64,000 nucleotides of DNA from JAAURB01 sp049649525 (GTDB taxonomy: Bacteria; Cyanobacteriota; Cyanobacteriia; Cyanobacteriales; Microcoleaceae): assembly GCA_049649525.1 (NCBI GenBank), contig JBARZE010000012.1, forward strand, positions 60,307 through 124,306. Direction: 5' to 3'. Made by a program: the position numbers and the translations under genes. Under the pieces are notes generated by a model. That model ran no database searches. It was not told the origin of the DNA and saw nothing but the letters and a program-made list of their open reading frames with translations. Positions within the stretch are counted from its first letter, which is position 1, and each line of letters starts with the position of its first letter. Of the stretch, positions 27,268 to 36,266 are shown one piece after another.

Positions 27268-28808
27268 TGATATTGAAAAGTATTAAATCTAATTTATTAA
27301 CCTTATTAAAAATCCTAGGTTTAGGTATTCTTTTCGGATTTTCTTATGTACAGAAACCGCTATATACTTCTAATCAGAATACAAAGTTTCTCCAGGGAAT
27401 GGCTGAAGCGGGATATGGTTATTTAGATCAAGATTGGCTAGCGAATACCTTAGATCCTTTACCTGTATTTAGCGCTTTAGTTCAGTTTACCCATGCTTAC
27501 CTTTTGCCGGAATTCTTTTATATTTATTATTGGATATTATGTGGATTTTATGTTTATAGTTTAATGGGAATCTCTGCTATTATTTTTAACTTAAAATCCG
27601 ATTATGAAAAACTCATTTATTTTGTCCTTTTAGTTGCTGTCCACTGTTTAGAAATTAATATTTTCGACTTTGAAACGCATATTCATCTTCATTATGGTGT
27701 GGCCCAACAATATATTTTAGGCCCATATTTTCAAACCAGTAATTTTGGGGTTTTTATTATTTTCTCAATTTATCTATTCTTGTCTCATCAATATACTGCC
27801 TCTATTCTTGCCTTAACAATTGCTGCAACTATTCACCCCACTTATTTACCCACTGCAGCCCTGTTAACTTTATCTTATTTACTCATTCGTTATCAAAATC
27901 GAGAGAAGCTGAAACCTATTATTTCTATGGGATTTCTCTCTTTAGCCTTAGTTTTACCTGTTGTCATTTATATGACTCTAATATTTTCAGAGACTTCTGC
28001 TGAAATTGCGGAAAAAGCGACAACTTTATTGATTAATCGAATTCCTCACCATTCCTTACCAGAAATCTGGCTTAACTGGGTAGCCGGGATTCAAATTACT
28101 ATAATTATTTTGGCTATTTTTCTGGTTCGTCAGCACCAAATATTCCTAATTTTATTTATTCCTTTTACCTTAGCAACAATTTTAACTCTAGCTCAAGTTT
28201 TTACCCAAAGTGAAACCTTAGCATTTCTCACTCCTTGGCGAGTTTCTGCCGTTTTAGTTCCCCTTTCCACCAGCTTGATTATCGCCGCCTGCTTGAGGAA
28301 AATATTCGCACAATATCATCACTTTTTTAGTGATAATCAAAGAATAATTCATTACTTTTTTATTGCGAGTTTAGCGACTTTCGTGATTGTCGGAATGGGC
28401 GACCAACAAAAAGAACTCAACCGACAACATTCTCATGACTCAGTCATGGCATTTGTCAAGCAAAATAAAACCGAAGATGATCTCTATCTTGTACCTCATA
28501 CCTCGGGTAACTTTATTCCCTTTCGCTTGCAAACAGGCGCAGCAATCTTAATTAATCAAAAATCTCATCCATACAAGGATATAGAAGTGATAGAATGGCA
28601 TCAGCGCTTAATGATGGCGCAACAATTTTATGGCCCTGAATTTCGTCCGACTCGTTGCCTCACCTTAGAAAAAATTGTGACTCATTATCGAGTGAATCAT
28701 GTCATCTTGGAACAAGGAGATAGTCTAGAGTGTAGCGGTTGGGACAATATTTATACGGATGAACTTTATCAGGTGTATCGACTATTAACAGGCTCAGAGT
28801 CCTCTTAA
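27264..28808 (+). CDS. Polytopic membrane protein of unknown function
   Basis: 514 residues with about 10-12 membrane segments. I place the start at ATG 27264, which overlaps the TGA of paralogue B (ATGA coupling); a longer in-frame reading would overlap that gene by 80 bases. Early loop motifs YTSNQNTKFL and LDQDWLANTLDPLPVFS contain several acidic residues. Mid-protein TIHPTYLPTA and a C-terminal soluble part (VPHTSGNFIPFRL) complete the GT-C-like outline. No family is recognised with confidence. It is probably part of the same surface-glycan operon. Confidence 0.7.
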   Translation: MMILKSIKSNLLTLLKILGLGILFGFSYVQKPLYTSNQNTKFLQGMAEAGYGYLDQDWLANTLDPLPVFSALVQFTHAYLLPEFFYIYYWILCGFYVYSLMGISAIIFNLKSDYEKLIYFVLLVAVHCLEINIFDFETHIHLHYGVAQQYILGPYFQTSNFGVFIIFSIYLFLSHQYTASILALTIAATIHPTYLPTAALLTLSYLLIRYQNREKLKPIISMGFLSLALVLPVVIYMTLIFSETSAEIAEKATTLLINRIPHHSLPEIWLNWVAGIQITIIILAIFLVRQHQIFLILFIPFTLATILTLAQVFTQSETLAFLTPWRVSAVLVPLSTSLIIAACLRKIFAQYHHFFSDNQRIIHYFFIASLATFVIVGMGDQQKELNRQHSHDSVMAFVKQNKTEDDLYLVPHTSGNFIPFRLQTGAAILINQKSHPYKDIEVIEWHQRLMMAQQFYGPEFRPTRCLTLEKIVTHYRVNHVILEQGDSLECSGWDNIYTDELYQVYRLLTGSESS

Positions 28809-29171
28809 TCTCTTGTGGTGTAGAGCGAACCTGACATAAAATTAAGTTTATCTCAAATTTTAAAGGCTTTTAGATACAATAGGGACGAGCATCAACTCAA
28901 TGATTTTTCCCGTGTCATGGCTTTGAGATCTAATTTCTCAATGATCATCACTACCCAAAAGGGGTAATCACTAGAGATCTACTCATAGCGTAAACCTATA
29001 TGCAGTAGGGAGACTCGTGATTTGTGAAGCGATTTGTAGGGGATTGTTCATTTCATGAATGATTGCTCAAAAATTTGATTTATCCTGAGATAATCAGCCC
29101 CTGACTGATTAATCTACAACACCGGAATTTCAATTAGAGATTTCTTTGTTCCCTGACCCGGAATAGCCAGA
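28809..29171. other. Intergenic region with small hairpins
   Basis: A 363-base spacer before the MASE1 kinase. It contains a TACCC-AAAAG-GGGTA hairpin (28952-28966) flanked by two AGATCT copies. No ORF or known RNA family is recognised. It presumably contains the kinase promoter and a 5' leader. Confidence 0.35.
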
Positions 29172-31790
29172 ATGCAGACTCAGTTCCTCGATACCGTGAC
29201 GGGTAAAATTGGACGATACTTGTTAATCACTACTGTGATTGCAGCAGTTTATTTTGAGACCGTACAATTAACTGTTAATCCCTTCTTCTTGACTCCACTA
29301 ACGGTTTCTCCCATCTCTTTGGCAACTGGAATTGCACCGACTGTGTTATTTTTGCTGGGTTATCGCTATGGCGCAGCCATTGCAATAGGTGCTTTTTTTT
29401 CATCTCTTGCAACGAGTTCTAATTCTGTCACGGTTGCGATCATGGCAACAATTGCAGTGGTGTTGCAAGCCTACGTGGGAACATGGCTGATGCACCGTCT
29501 GCGCTTATCTCCTCCGTTAGAATCTCTCAAAGATGTTTTGGGACTAATTTTGCTCGTGGCGGGGGTTTCAACCCTGGTTTATCCCCTGTTCGGCTTAATC
29601 TCTTATTCTCTACAACCGACTTCACAACAGATTAACTGGTTCAACACTTGGGGAACGAAATGGCTGGCTGATGCGATTGGTGTTTTAACCATTACGCCCC
29701 TTTTACTCAGTTGGGGATCCCGGCTACAACAACATTATCAACAAACGTCTCGAACTCAAAATTGGGTGATGCGATCTTTACCCGGCATCTGGTTCCGTCC
29801 CTCTACTTCCTATATTTCCCAGCATAACCCCGCCCAGAAAACTGCGGTCACTTTGCGCCGTTATGTCTTGTACCAAATAGAAGCGATGGTCTTGTTAGGG
29901 GGACTGATGGGGATCAGTTGGTTTGTGTTTTGTTCTCGTACTCGGGCCGCATCAATTCGTTATCCGTTAGAATATTTACCCTTTCCCCTGCTAATCTGGG
30001 CAGCATTGCGCTTTGGTCAACGAGGCACCACTTTAGCCCATTGTTTGATTGCCGGATTTGCCATTTGGGGCGTAGTGCGTGATAGCGGGCCGTTTATTGA
30101 CCGGGCAACTAATATTCCTCAAATTTTCTCGTTACAAGCCTTTATCATTGTGATGGCTGTTACCGGATTAGTACTGGCTGCAACGGTTGCAGAACGGCGA
30201 CAAGCTGAAACCTCATTACGGGCTAGTCAAGCCAGTTTAGCCAATGCTCAGCGAATTGCTAAAATTGGTCATTGGGACTTTAATCTACGACATAAAACTT
30301 GGTATTGGTCAGAAGAGTTGTACCGGATTTTAGGATTGAGTCCTCACCCCATTTCACCCAGCGTTGAGAATTTTCTCAAACAGGTTCATCCTCAAGACCG
30401 AGATTGGGTCAGTCACGCAGTCGATCAAGCCCTGTTTCAACGCCAGCCCTATTATATTGATTATCGCTTAATTTTACCCGACGGAGAATCCCGGTTTGTT
30501 TGTGAACAAGTGATGATTACCCCGACTCATATTACCGGAACAGTACAGGATATCACAGACCGCAAACACGCCGAAATGGAATTACGCATGAGTGAAGAAC
30601 GGTTTTCTAAAGCGTTTAAAGCTAATCCGATTGGTTTGAGTATTTCCACTTTTCCAGAAGGTCTGTTCTTAGATGTGAATGAAAGTTTTTTAACACAGTT
30701 GGGCAAAAGCATCAATACGGTACGCAATCAGACATTGATACAGACCCAGTTATGGGCAGATCCTAACTTTTATAGCAATTTAGTACAGCAAGTCTCACAA
30801 CAGGGTCACATTCACAATTTAGAGACTCAAGTTTATACCCACTCCGGTGAACTCCGAGATTGGTTAGTTTCTCTAGAATTGGTTGATCTAGCCGGAAATC
30901 AGTGTTTATTAATGATGGCTCAGGATATTACAGAACGCAAGTTTACCGAACAATTACGCATGGCAAAAGAAGCCGCAGAAGCCGCTAACCGAGCCAAAAG
31001 TCTATTTTTGGCTAATATGAGTCATGAACTACGAACCCCTCTCAATGCTATTTTAGGATACAGTGAATTACTCAAAGAAGAAGCGCAAGAAATCGGTCAG
31101 GATGACTTTGTTTCAGATTTAAAAAATATTCACGTTGCCGGAAAACACTTGCTGAATTTAATTAGTGATATTTTAGATTTTTCCAAAATTGAAGCGGGTC
31201 GAATGAATTTTTATCTGGAAACTTGTTATGTGAAAACTTTGATTTGGGAAGTTGAAGCCACTATTACGCCGATGGCTGAGAAAAATGATAATACTCTGAC
31301 TATTGATGTGGTAGACTCTGTCGAATTGATGTATACCGATGTCACCAAGGTCAGACAATCTTTACTAAATTTGATGAGCAATGCTTGTAAGTTTACCCAG
31401 ACAGGTACTGTGACTCTGAAGGTTTGGCAGGAAAAAACTCAGCTTCAACATCATCCGGTCGTCCCACCACCCGATGCAGATATTTCTGTGACTGACCATC
31501 AGCTTGATGCTGATACTGAAGATGGACCCGAATTTGATCTGGTTTTTCAGGTAATTGATACGGGTATTGGTATGAGTCCTCAACAAATTGCCACTATATT
31601 TAATCCCTTTACTCAAGCTGATGAAAGTACAACTCGTAGGTATGGTGGCACCGGTTTAGGACTAACAATCACCCGTAAACTTTGTTTGATGATGGGGGGT
31701 GACCTCAGCGTAGAAAGTGAGGTGGGTCGGGGATCGACATTTACAATGCGATTACCTCAAAGACTATTTTATAGCTCGGAGGAATTCTAA
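29172..31790 (+). CDS. MASE1-PAS-PAS sensor histidine kinase
   Basis: An 872-residue kinase. Residues about 15-340 form an eight-or-more-helix MASE1 membrane sensor (LTVSPISLATGIAPTVLFLLG, GTKWLADAIGVLTITPLLL). Two PAS domains follow (about 355-470 and 480-595), each ending in a DITDRK/DITERK linker. The HisKA box MSHELRTPLNAILGYSELL has phospho-His618. The HATPase N box is NLMSNACKF and the G boxes are DTGIGMS and YGGTGLGL. There is no receiver domain and no adjacent regulator, so the output partner is elsewhere. The ligand is unknown. Confidence 0.93.
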   Translation: MQTQFLDTVTGKIGRYLLITTVIAAVYFETVQLTVNPFFLTPLTVSPISLATGIAPTVLFLLGYRYGAAIAIGAFFSSLATSSNSVTVAIMATIAVVLQAYVGTWLMHRLRLSPPLESLKDVLGLILLVAGVSTLVYPLFGLISYSLQPTSQQINWFNTWGTKWLADAIGVLTITPLLLSWGSRLQQHYQQTSRTQNWVMRSLPGIWFRPSTSYISQHNPAQKTAVTLRRYVLYQIEAMVLLGGLMGISWFVFCSRTRAASIRYPLEYLPFPLLIWAALRFGQRGTTLAHCLIAGFAIWGVVRDSGPFIDRATNIPQIFSLQAFIIVMAVTGLVLAATVAERRQAETSLRASQASLANAQRIAKIGHWDFNLRHKTWYWSEELYRILGLSPHPISPSVENFLKQVHPQDRDWVSHAVDQALFQRQPYYIDYRLILPDGESRFVCEQVMITPTHITGTVQDITDRKHAEMELRMSEERFSKAFKANPIGLSISTFPEGLFLDVNESFLTQLGKSINTVRNQTLIQTQLWADPNFYSNLVQQVSQQGHIHNLETQVYTHSGELRDWLVSLELVDLAGNQCLLMMAQDITERKFTEQLRMAKEAAEAANRAKSLFLANMSHELRTPLNAILGYSELLKEEAQEIGQDDFVSDLKNIHVAGKHLLNLISDILDFSKIEAGRMNFYLETCYVKTLIWEVEATITPMAEKNDNTLTIDVVDSVELMYTDVTKVRQSLLNLMSNACKFTQTGTVTLKVWQEKTQLQHHPVVPPPDADISVTDHQLDADTEDGPEFDLVFQVIDTGIGMSPQQIATIFNPFTQADESTTRRYGGTGLGLTITRKLCLMMGGDLSVESEVGRGSTFTMRLPQRLFYSSEEF

Positions 31791-31836
31791 TCCAGTCTAT
31801 CCCCGTTGCCTATTGCCAATAACCAGCTATTATAGA

Positions 31837-32298
31837 TTAACTTTGAGGCACTGTCTGCAATGTTTTGAGGGCTTCCTCGACATGGCGGTCAAACTCTAAC
31901 ATCGAATCAAAAATATGCTGTACAATGCCTTCAGTGTCAATCACATAGGTGACTCGACCCGGAAGTACCCACAGTGTAGAGGGAACACCATAGCGTTTGC
32001 GCAGATCATTGCCATTATCACTGAGCAAAATAAACGGTAAATTGTACTTAGTCGCAAACTGTTGATGAGATTCACTCGAGTCTCCGCTGACTCCCATCAC
32101 TTCTGCACCCGCTTCAGTAAATACTTCATAGCGATCGCGAAAAGCACAGGCTTCTTTGGTACAACCTGGCGTATCATCTTTGGGATAGAAATAAAGAACG
32201 ACGGCTTTTTTTCCTCGGAAGTCACTCAAACTCACTAAATCACCCGTTTGTGACGGTAACATAAAATCGGGTGCAATATCTCCAACCTTAACTGTCAT
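31837..32298 (-). CDS. bcp: Peroxiredoxin Q/BCP family
   Basis: A 153-residue thiol peroxidase reducing hydrogen peroxide and organic hydroperoxides with thioredoxin as reductant. The active-site segment PKDDTPGCTKEACAFRD carries the peroxidatic and resolving cysteines five residues apart, the atypical two-Cys PrxQ pattern. GDSSESHQQFATKYNLPF and VTYVIDTEGIVQ are further family landmarks. No signal peptide is visible, so cytoplasmic. Confidence 0.95.
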   Translation of the reverse strand: MTVKVGDIAPDFMLPSQTGDLVSLSDFRGKKAVVLYFYPKDDTPGCTKEACAFRDRYEVFTEAGAEVMGVSGDSSESHQQFATKYNLPFILLSDNGNDLRKRYGVPSTLWVLPGRVTYVIDTEGIVQHIFDSMLEFDRHVEEALKTLQTVPQS

Positions 32299-32433
32299 AT
32301 TGATTTAACCCTGTGTGCTTGCTCATGCAACAAAATGTTAACTTTTGTTATGGTAACGTATTATTCTGATGTCGTGGGATGACTCGATATTAAGTTCAAA
32401 GCGGCTTGTTGTTTGAGTTGCCTCGTTAGTCGT

Positions 32434-32636
32434 GACGTTACATGTAACCAAAGTACGGGAGTAAGGAGTAAAAATCCACGGGCTATAATCATAAATCCCA
32501 TTCATAATTCATAATTTATCATTCATAATTCATAATTTATCATTCATTTACCATTTACCATTTATCATTTATCAGTTGGCTGTTCAATGCTCAATGTCCA
32601 ATGTTCATAATTCATAATTCATAATTCATAATTCAT
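32434..32636 (+). repeat. Dispersed composite repeat, copy 2, with TTCATAA array abutting deoC
   Basis: Starts with GACGTTACATGTAACC followed by AAAGTACGGGAGTAAGGAGT (a match to the copy at 39143). It continues into two tandem 21-base units beginning ATTCATAATTC (32500-32520 and 32521-32541) and about 4.7 copies of the heptamer TTCATAA (32604-32636). The last copy touches the deoC ATG, leaving no recognisable Shine-Dalgarno sequence. Confidence 0.8.
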
Positions 32637-33326
32637 ATGATTGATAATTCTATCGAAATTGATTTAGCCCCACTAATTGACCACACATTCTTAAATCCGA
32701 TTGCTTCTCCTCAACAGATTGAACAATATTGCGATCAAGCCCTACGTTATCAGTTTGCTGCTGTTTGTGTTTATCCCAGCTATGTGCGTCTAGTCACCGA
32801 ACAGTTACGGGGCAAATCTCCTCAAATTTGTACGGTGATTGGGTTTCCTTCCGGGGCCACCACACCTGCGGTGAAACTATACGAAGCCCAAGAAGCGGTA
32901 GAAAACGGGGCAACGGAGTTAGATGTGATGGTAAATCTCAGTTGGGTGAAACTTGGACAGACTCAGAAACTCTATCAAGAAATTGCAGAAATTTGTGAAA
33001 ATACTGGGCAAACCGTGAAAGCCATTATTGAAACAGCAGTATTAACCGATCCAGAAAAACGTCTGGCGATAGAAGTATTAATTGATGCTGGGGTAAGTTG
33101 GGTGCAAACCAATACGGGATGGTATGGTGGGGCCACAATTGAAGATGTCAAATTACTCAAGCAACTTTCAAAAGGACAACTCGGAATTAAGGCAGCCGGT
33201 CAAATTCGTACAGTAGGGCAAGCAGCAGACTTGATTTTAGCTGGGGCAGCCCGTTTAGGAACGTCTTATAGTGTTGAAATTGTGCGCGGGCAAAATCAAC
33301 CTGAGGAGGATAATAATCTAATGTGA
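32637..33326 (+). CDS. deoC: Deoxyribose-phosphate aldolase family protein lacking the Schiff-base lysine
   Basis: A 229-residue TIM-barrel protein clearly of the DeoC family (DHTFLNP, CVYPSYV, VIGFPSGATTPAVK, ELDVMVNLSW, TVKAIIETAVL, GIKAAGQIRT, RLGTS). DeoC cleaves deoxyribose-5-phosphate to glyceraldehyde-3-phosphate and acetaldehyde. The loop that normally reads V-K-T-S-T-G with the Schiff-base Lys (K167 in E. coli) reads WVQTNTGWYGG; the codon is CAA. The second Lys (GIK) and the Asp of ELDV remain. Activity is therefore doubtful, or altered. The start abuts a TTCATAA repeat array with no visible ribosome-binding site. Confidence 0.88.
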   Translation: MIDNSIEIDLAPLIDHTFLNPIASPQQIEQYCDQALRYQFAAVCVYPSYVRLVTEQLRGKSPQICTVIGFPSGATTPAVKLYEAQEAVENGATELDVMVNLSWVKLGQTQKLYQEIAEICENTGQTVKAIIETAVLTDPEKRLAIEVLIDAGVSWVQTNTGWYGGATIEDVKLLKQLSKGQLGIKAAGQIRTVGQAADLILAGAARLGTSYSVEIVRGQNQPEEDNNLM

Positions 33327-33367
33327 CCTGTTTAGCTGTTGTTTTTATTTAATAGTCGCTGTTCATT

Positions 33368-34600
33368 ATGGTCGATATTCTCACTTTGATCCGACTTGAT
33401 CCTAAAAATCAGACCCCATTACAACAATGGCAGTTCGAGTCAAAATCTGTGATTAAAATTGGACGAGCCAGTGATAATCAGGTGGTGATTATCGATCCCT
33501 TGGTCTCCCGTTATCATGCTGAGTTGCAACCCCAACAACCGGGTGGTTTGTCAGTGGGATGGCGTTTGATTAATCAAGGAACCAATGGAACTTATGTTAA
33601 TGGTATTTTAACCAATCAAACCCTGATCGCTAACGGCATGGTGCTAGAACTGGCCCGAGGTGGGCCGTTATTGCAGATCCAGTTAAAATCAGTGGCGATC
33701 GCCACGCCGAGTCCTTCCGGCTGTACCCATGCAGGCAACCCACCGGGAAATTTATTTTGCATTCATTGCGGTTATCCGATTAAAGTTGAACGGACTATCC
33801 GAGACTATCAAATTTTACGAACTTTAGGACGCGGTGGTATGGGTTCAACCGCTGTTGCTTGGCATCCTCCAACTGTACAAATGCTTTCCCCTCAAAGTCA
33901 GCCGATGCCGCCGATGGTGGTATTAAAAGAAATGAATGCAGATATGGCACGAGTTGCCAAAGCCCGAGAATTATTTGAACGAGAAGCCCGAGTCCTCAAA
34001 GGATTAAATCATCCGGGTATTCCTCGATTCTACGATTTTTTTATTGAAGACGGTAAAAAGTACTTGGTGATGGAGATGATTCATGGTCAAGATTTAGAGA
34101 AGCGAGTCCAGCAATACGGCCCTGTATTACCTCAACAAGGGGTTGATTGGATGGGACAAGTTTGCCATATTTTGGAGATGATTCATCGTCAACAACCGCC
34201 TCTAATTCACCGGGATATTAAACCGGCCAACTTATTACTGCGTCAACGAGATCAGCGTATTATCTTAATCGATTTTGGTGCAGTCAAAGAAATTGGAACT
34301 CCCCCTGGCACTCGGATTGGTGCAGAGGGATACAGCGCCCCAGAACAAGATCGTGGACAACCTGTCACACAGTCAGATTTATATGCAGTTGGAACGACAT
34401 TAATCTTTTTACTCACGGGTGAAAGTCCACTTAAATTTTATGGTAAGCAGACTGACGGCTATGGGTTTAATCTTGATGCTATTCCCACGATTTCACCCAA
34501 ACTACGAGAGGTGATTAACTGCGCTACAGCCCATCGTGTGCGCGATCGCCCATCCACTGCTCAGGCATTAGTGAGTGCTTTAGAAAATGCTCTGGAGTGA
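33368..34600 (+). CDS. FHA domain-serine/threonine protein kinase
   Basis: A 410-residue soluble kinase. The FHA phosphothreonine-binding domain (about 28-100; IGRASDNQVV, SRYHAEL, NGTYVNG) is followed by a zinc-ribbon-like CTHAGN...FCIHCGYPI (about 117-137) and a Hanks-type kinase domain (about 145-408). The kinase shows the Gly-rich loop GRGGMGS, VVLKEMN Lys, catalytic LIHRDIKPANLLL, IDFGAVKE and the activation segment GAEGYSAPEQ. All key residues are present. No transmembrane helix. Substrates unknown. Confidence 0.93.
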   Translation: MVDILTLIRLDPKNQTPLQQWQFESKSVIKIGRASDNQVVIIDPLVSRYHAELQPQQPGGLSVGWRLINQGTNGTYVNGILTNQTLIANGMVLELARGGPLLQIQLKSVAIATPSPSGCTHAGNPPGNLFCIHCGYPIKVERTIRDYQILRTLGRGGMGSTAVAWHPPTVQMLSPQSQPMPPMVVLKEMNADMARVAKARELFEREARVLKGLNHPGIPRFYDFFIEDGKKYLVMEMIHGQDLEKRVQQYGPVLPQQGVDWMGQVCHILEMIHRQQPPLIHRDIKPANLLLRQRDQRIILIDFGAVKEIGTPPGTRIGAEGYSAPEQDRGQPVTQSDLYAVGTTLIFLLTGESPLKFYGKQTDGYGFNLDAIPTISPKLREVINCATAHRVRDRPSTAQALVSALENALE

Positions 34601-34741
34601 TGCAATGAAATTGAAAGTTGAGTTTTGAAGAGGAGTCTATTCTACTCACGAAAGATTTTTTTATCTATCTGGCTCAGGGTTTCCAGCAATCCGGCTGACT
34701 CTATGATGACGTGCAGCAGCTTTTCTATTCCATTCAACTGT

Positions 34742-34960
34742 TTAGTCTTCGTCCCAAACATCTACCAGAATTAACTCACTAATTGGATCTTGCATCGAAA
34801 ACCCAAATTCTAATAGCTCTTTCTTCAAAAACTGCCAATCTTTCTCATAAAGAAATGCAATTTTCCACAATTGATCCGTCGGCTGGATGAGATTTGAATT
34901 GATCAGAGATTTCACCTGACCTTGTAATTTTTCCATCGGGTGTATAACCTGTTGGTTCAT
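34742..34960 (-). CDS. Small DUF4327-like cyanobacterial protein
   Basis: 72 residues, soluble, acidic C-terminus. The pattern VIHPMEKLQGQVKSL, LWKIAFLYEKDWQ and FSMQDPISELILVD matches what I remember of the cyanobacterial DUF4327 family; I could not check it. The function is unknown. Single gene with its own spacer on both sides. Confidence 0.7.
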   Translation of the reverse strand: MNQQVIHPMEKLQGQVKSLINSNLIQPTDQLWKIAFLYEKDWQFLKKELLEFGFSMQDPISELILVDVWDED

Positions 34961-35469
34961 AATACCTCTTAAATTGTTGAAATTTCAAATGGTTTAGTTT
35001 TTATCTTTCCCTAATAGTCAATCTTATGAATGTATGAGCTGTCAACTATTTGGGGGAAATACTGTACCCTATAAGCTGTAATGATAGCATAACTTAGCTG
35101 CAATTGTGTAACGGTTTTCACCAAACTAAAAATTTATCGGCGAGTCGTGTGTGTGTTTACTCATTATTGCTCAACACTCAAGCCACAAGCCCCAAAACTG
35201 ACCCTCGTATTTGCTGGATTGTCGCCTTAATCGAGCGCTCAACAATCATATCCGATCAACAATCGATCATCAATCATCAAGCGATCTGATATCGAGCCGA
35301 GCAATAATTCTGTCGAAACGTGATATCTAACCTCTGTTGCACACAACGTCTCTACACAGTCATAGAGTTTTTCATAGCATTTCATTTAACAAACATGATA
35401 TTAAACAGTTATACAACAGCACCTGTTCCTTTTTCCCTTGACTAGATCTAGATATAGAGTTGAAACGGG
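34961..35469. other. Intergenic region with a degenerate palindromic repeat
   Basis: A 509-base stretch without a convincing gene. It holds ATCAACAATCGATCATCAATC-like short repeats (about 35255-35285). At 35335-35361 there is a variant of the GTTGCATGCAACGTCTCTACATAGTC element with one half changed (GTTGCACACAACGTC). A short ORF at 35104-35289 shows no coding character. Confidence 0.5.
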
Positions 35470-36261
35470 TTATTCTTGCTGGCTGACATTTCTCGCCTTT
35501 GCCACTCTTAAAATTTGTCCAGCCAGTATTGCCGCACCAAAACCATTATCGATGTTAACCACACCAATTCCCGGCGCACAAGAATTTAACATTGTCAGTA
35601 AAGCAGATAAGCCGTTAAAACTGGCTCCATATCCCACACTGGTGGGGACGGCAACAACTGGACAATCTGCTAAACCCGCCACCACACTGGGTAAAGCGCC
35701 TTCCATCCCCGCCACCACAATTAACACATCGGCCGCAGCCAACAGATGTCGGTGACTTAATAAACGATGAATTCCTGCCACTCCCACATCCCAAAGACGC
35801 TGTACCTCAAACCCCGATAAAGTCGCTGTAATTGCGGCTTCTTCAGCCACAGGTAAATCAGCAGTCCCAGCCGTGAGAATTGTGATTTTACCGGGTTGAG
35901 AGGGGGGTAATTCCAATTGATTCGGCGGATGAATTGCCGCAATTCGTGCTAGAGAATAATAGGATAAATGAGGAATTTTTGCTTGCAACTGTACAAACAC
36001 TTCCGGCTGAATGCGAGTTGCCATCACAACCGACTGACGCTGTTGCATCGCATTGATGATTTGAATAATTTGATCTGGGGTTTTATCTTGGCCCCAAATC
36101 ACCTCTGGAAAACCCGTTCTCAGTTGGCGATGATGATCGATTCGGGCAAAATCTCCTATCTTTTCAATTTCTAGTTGCTTGATTTTTTCTAAGGCATCAA
36201 CAGGGTCAATTGTACCCATCGCCACAGATTCAAGTAGATGCTGTAATGATTCTGAATTCAT
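35470..36261 (-). CDS. larB: Nickel-pincer cofactor biosynthesis protein LarB
   Basis: A 263-residue protein of the LarB family, whose C-terminal half resembles PurE. LarB carboxylates and hydrolyses nicotinic acid adenine dinucleotide to give the precursor of the nickel-pincer nucleotide. Landmarks: FARIDHHRQLRTGFPEVIWGQDK (N-terminal), ILTAGTADLPVAEEAA, DVGVAGIHRL, VVAGMEGALPSVV and PTSVGYGASFNG. It starts five bases after a family-5 ABC solute-binding protein gene, so the two are probably cotranscribed. larC and larE are not in the window. Confidence 0.93.
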   Translation of the reverse strand: MNSESLQHLLESVAMGTIDPVDALEKIKQLEIEKIGDFARIDHHRQLRTGFPEVIWGQDKTPDQIIQIINAMQQRQSVVMATRIQPEVFVQLQAKIPHLSYYSLARIAAIHPPNQLELPPSQPGKITILTAGTADLPVAEEAAITATLSGFEVQRLWDVGVAGIHRLLSHRHLLAAADVLIVVAGMEGALPSVVAGLADCPVVAVPTSVGYGASFNGLSALLTMLNSCAPGIGVVNIDNGFGAAILAGQILRVAKARNVSQQE

Positions 36262-36266
36262 AGAGA

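Noticed and set aside
32500..32636. CRISPR array
   Set aside because: Units are 7 and 21 bases, contiguous and without unique spacers; it is simple repeat sequence.
35104..35289. Small ORF in the 34961-35469 spacer
   Set aside because: It overlaps repeat-like sequence, lacks a ribosome-binding site and has no recognisable motif.
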